Assembly: GCF_001427785.1 (NCBI RefSeq)
Contig: NZ_LMHM01000013.1
Coordinates: 711,642 to 775,641, forward strand
Direction: 5' to 3'
Source of the DNA: Lysobacter sp. Root690
Lineage (GTDB): Bacteria > Pseudomonadota > Gammaproteobacteria > Xanthomonadales > Xanthomonadaceae
Length of the DNA stretch: 64,000 bases
How positions within the stretch are numbered: position 1 is the stretch's first letter; each line of letters starts with the position of its first letter. Positions 59,508 through 64,000 of this stretch are shown in pieces. The notes beneath the pieces are model-generated. The model saw only the letters and a program-made list of their open reading frames with translations. It was not told the origin of the DNA and did not search any database. The position numbers and the translations under genes were made by a program.

Positions 59508-61025
59508 CTAACCATTCGCCATCTTGTACAGCCCCACCGCGATTGCCACGCCCGACACGCCGATCAGATACCAGTACCAGCCGACCTGCGTGCGTGCCTG
59601 CGGCACACTGATGCTGCGGAACCACGCATAAGCCACCGAATGGATGATGTGCAGCGCACCGGTGCCGATCAGCGCGTACGGAATGGTCAGGCGCCACGAA
59701 CCGGTCGTCAGCAACAGCACGGTGCCGAGCGCCGCGCACATCGCGTAGGTCGCGTATTGGGCCAGGCTTCCGTGGATCGGGCTGCGTTCGGAGCCGGCCA
59801 GCAGAGCGACTATCAGGCCGAGCCCGCTGGCGACGAAAGGATCGATGGGGGCGAGCACCGCGGCGCCGATCAAGGCCACCGTCGAGAACACGGTGCGACG
59901 GTCCAGACGCTCGACCAGGACGGTAGGCCACCAGCGCAGGCTCGCGGCCTGCGCGCAGGCCCAGCCCGCCCACATCGCGAAGGCGACGCTCAGATCGCGC
60001 ACGGGCGAGGGCGCCAGTGCGCCGATCAACAAATTCATCAGGCCGATCAGGGCGAAGTAATACACCACAATCCGCACCGACGCGATCGCCAGCCGCGGCA
60101 GCGACAGCCGAAGCGGATCGGTCGCGCGCTGCCAGAAGTTCACGCTTTCGCCGTCGAGCCGCGCGGCCGCCTGCTGAGGATCGATCCCTTGCAGGGCCTT
60201 GAGCGCGCCCATCAGCCGCATTGGCAGCAACGGCACCAAGGCAATGAACAGGCGCCGCGGCCAATGTCGCGGCTGCGCCAGTTCGCGTGTCAGCAAGCGG
60301 TCGACCGGTTTGACCCGCGGCGATTGCAGCGCTTCCAGGGTGTATTGGAAGCGCTGGTTGGACTCGGCCCGGTCGCGCGCCCGCGCCGCGTGTTCGTGCA
60401 GCCAGGCGTCGAGCTCGCCGACCACGTCGAGCGAGAAGAATTCGAAGATCACCGCGGTGGTTTCGACCGGCAGCGGACGTTCGATCTGGGCCAATACCTG
60501 CGAGACCGGCGCGCGCAGGGCGAGCTTGAGGTCCAGCGAATACAGCGGTTCGGATTCGCGCAGCCAGCGCGCCAGGCCGGCGCTGGGTTGATAAGCGGCG
60601 CGTTGCAGCAGCTCGTGCATGAACGCGTTGAAGTCGAATTCGCGCATCGGCGGCGTGAGTTCGTCTGGCTCGTGGTCGGGCTTGCGCTGAGCCTCGTGGT
60701 CAGGCTCGTCGTCGATTCGTGCTTCGCGCGTACGATCGGCATGGCTCTGCGCTTGCGCGGCGACGTTGGAGTCGTTCGGGATATCGCCGTGTTCATTGGC
60801 GTGGTTGGTCAGCGCCGACTCATCGACTCCGACCTCGGCGTCCTGCATCGCCTGCCAACGCACATGCTGCGCATAACTCAGGCAATCCTGATACGCCTCA
60901 TGCAGGACCTGGAAACCGACCGGATCGTCGTCGGGGCGCACCTGCCTGAGCCGGCGCGCATAAGCGCGCTTGATCTCGCGCTCGTCGTTCGTAGGCGTTA
61001 GGTCGAGCAAGTCGAAGGGATTCAT
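59508..61025 (-). CDS. J-like membrane protein 4 (polytopic)
   Basis: A 505-residue protein with an N-terminal J-like domain (MNPFDLLDLTPTNDEREIK, then VRPDDDP in place of HPD). A charged linker and a helical domain follow up to about residue 320, and then five to seven membrane segments to the C-terminus. It is the last gene of a coupled run, overlapping the previous gene by ATGA. It is the only member of the set with a multispan membrane part and may recruit an Hsp70 to the membrane or act as a scaffold. Confidence 0.82.
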   Translation of the reverse strand: MNPFDLLDLTPTNDEREIKRAYARRLRQVRPDDDPVGFQVLHEAYQDCLSYAQHVRWQAMQDAEVGVDESALTNHANEHGDIPNDSNVAAQAQSHADRTREARIDDEPDHEAQRKPDHEPDELTPPMREFDFNAFMHELLQRAAYQPSAGLARWLRESEPLYSLDLKLALRAPVSQVLAQIERPLPVETTAVIFEFFSLDVVGELDAWLHEHAARARDRAESNQRFQYTLEALQSPRVKPVDRLLTRELAQPRHWPRRLFIALVPLLPMRLMGALKALQGIDPQQAAARLDGESVNFWQRATDPLRLSLPRLAIASVRIVVYYFALIGLMNLLIGALAPSPVRDLSVAFAMWAGWACAQAASLRWWPTVLVERLDRRTVFSTVALIGAAVLAPIDPFVASGLGLIVALLAGSERSPIHGSLAQYATYAMCAALGTVLLLTTGSWRLTIPYALIGTGALHIIHSVAYAWFRSISVPQARTQVGWYWYLIGVSGVAIAVGLYKMANG

Positions 61026-61834
61026 TTGAACCCCAGGCGATTGCATATCTCCCACACCATCGTCACTAGAACCGTGCTGAGTAGCAGGAAGCTCGACAGG
61101 ACCTTTATAATTTCCCAACGGGTTGCCGGTTTCCAGTCAGGCAGGTCGTCCGGATCGAACACGCGCAGGTCCAGGCCTCGCTCGCGCGACATGATGTAGA
61201 GCCCACGATAGGGTTGGGGCATGTCGTCGTAGTAAACGTCCGGAATATCAAAACCGAAGTAGCACAGCGTAATGCTTAATTGTTCGAGGTATATGGCCGG
61301 ATCCCTGCGCCGCAGATGCGCGATCAGTACCGACGCGACGGCACGCTGGTGATCGATCGCATAGAGTTCCGGTCTTTCCCTCAGCCACTCGTGCAGTCGT
61401 TTGGCCGGTAGCCTTTGGGCAGCTTGATCGAATTCCTTGAGAAACGTGTGCGGGTTGAATTCGCGTTCCGACGACGCCAGCGCAGTGGCTTCGGCGAACG
61501 CCCGTCGCTCCCAGGAATGGTCGGTGGCTCGCGAAGTCCACTCACTGCGGGCGTTATGCGCGCGCGCTAGCGCAGCAACTGCTTCGGGATCTGGCGCTGG
61601 CGGTGGATTTGTTGCGAGATCGATTGCCAGATCCGTTGCCCCACGCATGGTGGGCAGCGTGATTGAATCGGAATTGCGCGCGTATTCCAGGCAAAGTTCA
61701 TAAGCTTCACGCAAGGCCTGGAACGCCTCCAAATCCTCATCCGGTCTTCTGATTTTCAGCTTGCGCGCATAGGCGCGCTTGATCTCGCGCTCGTCCGCGC
61801 CCGGCTCGATGCCCAGATGCTCGAACGGGTTCAT
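61022..61834 (-). CDS. J-like protein 3, C-terminally anchored
   Basis: A 270-residue protein with an N-terminal J-like domain (MNPFEHLGIEPGADEREIK; RRPDEDL at the HPD position), a helical middle domain shared with its neighbours (HEWLRERPELYAIDHQRAV) and one C-terminal membrane helix (SSFLLLSTVLVTMVWEI). It overlaps both neighbours by ATGA. Confidence 0.82.
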   Translation of the reverse strand: MNPFEHLGIEPGADEREIKRAYARKLKIRRPDEDLEAFQALREAYELCLEYARNSDSITLPTMRGATDLAIDLATNPPPAPDPEAVAALARAHNARSEWTSRATDHSWERRAFAEATALASSEREFNPHTFLKEFDQAAQRLPAKRLHEWLRERPELYAIDHQRAVASVLIAHLRRRDPAIYLEQLSITLCYFGFDIPDVYYDDMPQPYRGLYIMSRERGLDLRVFDPDDLPDWKPATRWEIIKVLSSFLLLSTVLVTMVWEICNRLGFK

Positions 61835-62730
61835 GACGTACGCGCCGCGCTGAACACGCGCACCAGGGCGACGGCGAGCATCGCCGCGATCCAGAACCAG
61901 AACCAGCGCACTTCGCGGCTGCGATAACGCCGATGCGCGGCGGGGCTGCGATGTTCGCCGCGCAATTCAGCGATGACCACGCCGTGATGCAGCGATTGGG
62001 TGCGCAGCACGGCCACGTCTTCGTGCCGACGCGGGAAGCCGGGATGGATGGCGTCGAGATCGAAGAACCGCAGCAGCGTTTCCAACGCCGCCAGCGGCAG
62101 CGGTGGTTCGTCCAGCAGGTGCTCGACCAGTGCGTTGGCCACGGCCTGCTTGTGTTCGACCGAGTACAAATCCGGATGCGCATGCAGCCAGCGCTCGATC
62201 TCCCGCACCGGATGGCTGCGAGCGATGTCGATCAATTCCTCGAGCAGTTCGGTGGATTCGAATTCGTATTGCCAGGCGATGGCGCGGGCTTTAGTCGCGA
62301 CGGGAATATCGAGGTGCGGCCAGGCGTCGGGGCCGGGTGCGGGCGAAGTCTGTTGGTATTGCCACGGTGCGGACGGCATCGGTTCGGCAAGGTCGGGATT
62401 GATCGGCAACGGTGCCGCGGGCGCGGTCAGTTCGATCGTGCTGTGAGTGATTTCGTCCGCGAATTCGGTTTGCGCGACGCGGTCGAGCATGCGCCGGAAC
62501 TCGTCTTCGTCCAGGCGAAAGCTCAATTCGCCTTCGTTTTCTTCATCGTCATCGGCTTGGTCCGGCGTCCGCCGCGCCCAGGCCAGGCACTGCGAATAGG
62601 CGTCGTGCAGCGCCTGGAAGCCCTGCGGATCTTCGTCGGGACGCACGCGTTTGAGCTCGCGCGCGTAGGCGAGCTTGATCTCGCGTTCGTCCGCGTCCGG
62701 CGCAAGGCCGAGGCGTTCGAACGGGCTCAT
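61831..62730 (-). CDS. J-like protein 2, C-terminally anchored
   Basis: A 299-residue protein starting MSPFERLGLAPDADEREIK with VRPDEDP in place of the HPD loop. An acidic segment (DDDEENEGELSF) and the shared helical domain (IERWLHAHPDLYSVEHKQAV) follow, with a C-terminal membrane helix (WFWFWIAAMLAVALV). Coupled to both neighbours by ATGA. Confidence 0.82.
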   Translation of the reverse strand: MSPFERLGLAPDADEREIKLAYARELKRVRPDEDPQGFQALHDAYSQCLAWARRTPDQADDDEENEGELSFRLDEDEFRRMLDRVAQTEFADEITHSTIELTAPAAPLPINPDLAEPMPSAPWQYQQTSPAPGPDAWPHLDIPVATKARAIAWQYEFESTELLEELIDIARSHPVREIERWLHAHPDLYSVEHKQAVANALVEHLLDEPPLPLAALETLLRFFDLDAIHPGFPRRHEDVAVLRTQSLHHGVVIAELRGEHRSPAAHRRYRSREVRWFWFWIAAMLAVALVRVFSAARTS

Positions 62731-63674
62731 GAGTGGCCCGATTCGGACACGGCCTTGAGCATGCGGCCGACCATGACCAGGCCGATCAACAGGTAGAACA
62801 CCATCTGCGGGGTCATCCGGAAACCCGCCGCGCGCTTGCCCGGTCGCGGGTTGGGGTCGAACTCCAGCTCGCGGAAATCCAGGCCGCGCGCACGCGCTCG
62901 CGCGCGCAGGTCGGCGATGCGCGCCTGCAGGGACGAGGTGCGTTCGTGGACGGTGTCGAGGTCGAAGAAATGCAGCACGACATCGAGCTGCCTGAGGTAA
63001 AGCGTGGGTTGCTCGCTCAGACAGGTCACCAGCGCCGGCGCCAGCGTCTGTTTGCGCGCGACCGAATACAAGGCCGGACTCTCTCGCAGCCAGCGCTCCA
63101 GTTCCTCGGCCGGGCGGGTGTGGGCGATGTGGCTCAATTCGGCCAGGAAGCGTTGGCTGTCGAATGTCGGTTCGTACTCGGCGTCGTGGATCGGCGCCGT
63201 TGCCGCCGCGTGCAGATGGGTCGATCGCGGGATCGGGCGCGCAGCGGTGTGCGCGGATGCACCCGCTGCAGCGTTCGGTCGGGCGAACGGATCGGGTGCC
63301 GGCGGGATCGCAATGGGACGCGGCGAGGGATCGGGCGGCGCGACGATGCGCGGTTCGTGATCGAACTCGGGCGCCTGCACCTGCGGTTTGGTCGCGATCG
63401 GCGTGAACTCGAACGCATCGGCCGCGGTCCAGGCATCGTCGCCCTGCGCGTCGTCCTCGCGGCCCTGCCGATCGTGAGCATCGACACCGGCTTCGTCCGT
63501 CGCCAATGCACGCTGCCGCGCCGATGCAAGACAACGTTGATAAGCATCGTTCAATTGCTGGAAACCCGCCGGATCGTCGTCGGGGCGGGTGATTCGCAGC
63601 AATTTGGCGTAAGCGCGCTTGATCTGCGCTTCGTCCGCGTCCGCCGACACCCCCAGCCGGACGAACGGGTTCAT
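62727..63674 (-). CDS. J-like protein 1, C-terminally anchored
   Basis: A 315-residue protein. Residues 1-50 form the J-like domain (MNPFVRLGVSADADEAQIK, then TRPDDDP with R30 where the catalytic histidine of HPD belongs). A proline-rich linker, the shared helical domain (LERWLRESPALYSVARKQTL) and one C-terminal membrane helix (MVFYLLIGLVMVGRML) follow. It overlaps the Hsp70-like gene by ATGA, so the chaperone and this protein are made together. Confidence 0.83.
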   Translation of the reverse strand: MNPFVRLGVSADADEAQIKRAYAKLLRITRPDDDPAGFQQLNDAYQRCLASARQRALATDEAGVDAHDRQGREDDAQGDDAWTAADAFEFTPIATKPQVQAPEFDHEPRIVAPPDPSPRPIAIPPAPDPFARPNAAAGASAHTAARPIPRSTHLHAAATAPIHDAEYEPTFDSQRFLAELSHIAHTRPAEELERWLRESPALYSVARKQTLAPALVTCLSEQPTLYLRQLDVVLHFFDLDTVHERTSSLQARIADLRARARARGLDFRELEFDPNPRPGKRAAGFRMTPQMVFYLLIGLVMVGRMLKAVSESGHS

Positions 63675-64000
63675 GTGTAGCCCTGGGATTCGACCGCGTC
63701 GAGGAAGCGCACGAATTCGCCGCGGTGCTCGCTGATCACCGCGCTGTCCTGCAGGTCGAGCACGCCGCGGAACTGCACTAGCGCGGCCTGCAGCTGATCG
63801 CGCGCCCACAGCAGTTCCTCGTACAGGCGTTCGGCGCGAGCGATCAGGGCGATGTTTTCCTGCTGGTCGCGCGGATGCACCTTGAGCGCGGCCAGCGCGG
63901 CCAGGCGTTCGCGGATTTCTTCCTGGCTCAACACGCCCGGGTTCTTTTCCACCAGCACTTCGTGGCGCAGCCCGGTCGAGGCCAGGGTCGCTTCGACCTG
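63671..64000 (-). CDS. C-terminal part of an HscC-like Hsp70 chaperone (5' truncated)
   Basis: The last 109 residues of a protein whose start lies beyond the window. VEKNPGVLSQEEIRERLAALAALKVHPRDQ and LIARAERLYEELLWAR match the helical lid of HscC-type Hsp70 proteins. It leads a coupled operon of four J-like proteins, its presumed partners. The ATPase and substrate domains cannot be checked here. Confidence 0.72.
   Translation of the reverse strand, partial: QVEATLASTGLRHEVLVEKNPGVLSQEEIRERLAALAALKVHPRDQQENIALIARAERLYEELLWARDQLQAALVQFRGVLDLQDSAVISEHRGEFVRFLDAVESQGYT

Noticed and set aside
1-64000. tRNA, rRNA, integrase or insertion-sequence genes
   Set aside because: I looked for cloverleaf-like segments, transposase motifs and terminal repeats flanking a gene and saw none that could be supported.

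Overview
The window is GC-rich Gram-negative chromosome that looks like Lysobacter or a close Xanthomonadaceae relative. The evidence is a predicted type IV secretion effector ending in a Xanthomonadales XVIPCD signal, Tat- and lipobox-bearing exported proteins, an EfpL-type elongation factor, a bactofilin, leucine-catabolism genes, and the dispersed GTAGGAGCGGCG / GCCGCGACCG and ATTCCCGCGAAGGCGGGAAT palindromes common in this family. The genus is inferred; no rRNA or tRNA gene is present to confirm it.

Layout: 1-9.7 kb holds housekeeping and exported genes (phospholipase C, two GNAT acetyltransferases, efpL, an SDR, three lipoproteins, an AraC regulator divergent from a dehalogenase-like hydrolase). 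From 22.5 down to about 9.7 kb on the minus strand is a compact gene set with the parts of an unrecognised small-molecule pathway: alpha-oxoamine synthase, TauD dioxygenase, KAS III-like enzyme, ATP-grasp ligase, LuxC-like/PaaK-like fusion, MFS exporter and MDR reductase. These are followed by an S15-like protein lacking its catalytic serine and a DUF5916 outer-membrane protein. Most of the core junctions are overlapping or a few bases apart. A 1 kb gene-poor region separates it from a divergent monohaem cytochrome-like gene.

25-30 kb is an accessory stretch of small orphan genes, a patch of CGCAAG/CTTGCG motifs spaced about 21 bp apart, and a structured leader before an 82-residue gene. 30.4-34.7 kb carries a zeta-toxin type IV effector with three tandem paralogous genes in front of it that look like immunity genes. 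35-44.6 kb holds TPR, repeat-rich, regulatory and beta-propeller genes, a DUF899 protein, two DUF1801 proteins with lysine-rich tails, and a cholera/pertussis-like ADP-ribosyltransferase candidate.

45-54.8 kb combines leucine catabolism (liuC, liuD, mvaB) with three tandem paralogous lipoproteins and a GGDEF/EAL protein translationally coupled to mvaB. Divergent from it is a Fur-box-controlled feoAB operon with a small cysteine-rich third gene. The right end has a bactofilin/zinc-ribbon pair and a coupled run of four membrane-anchored J-like proteins (RPD in place of HPD) behind the C-terminus of an HscC-like Hsp70.
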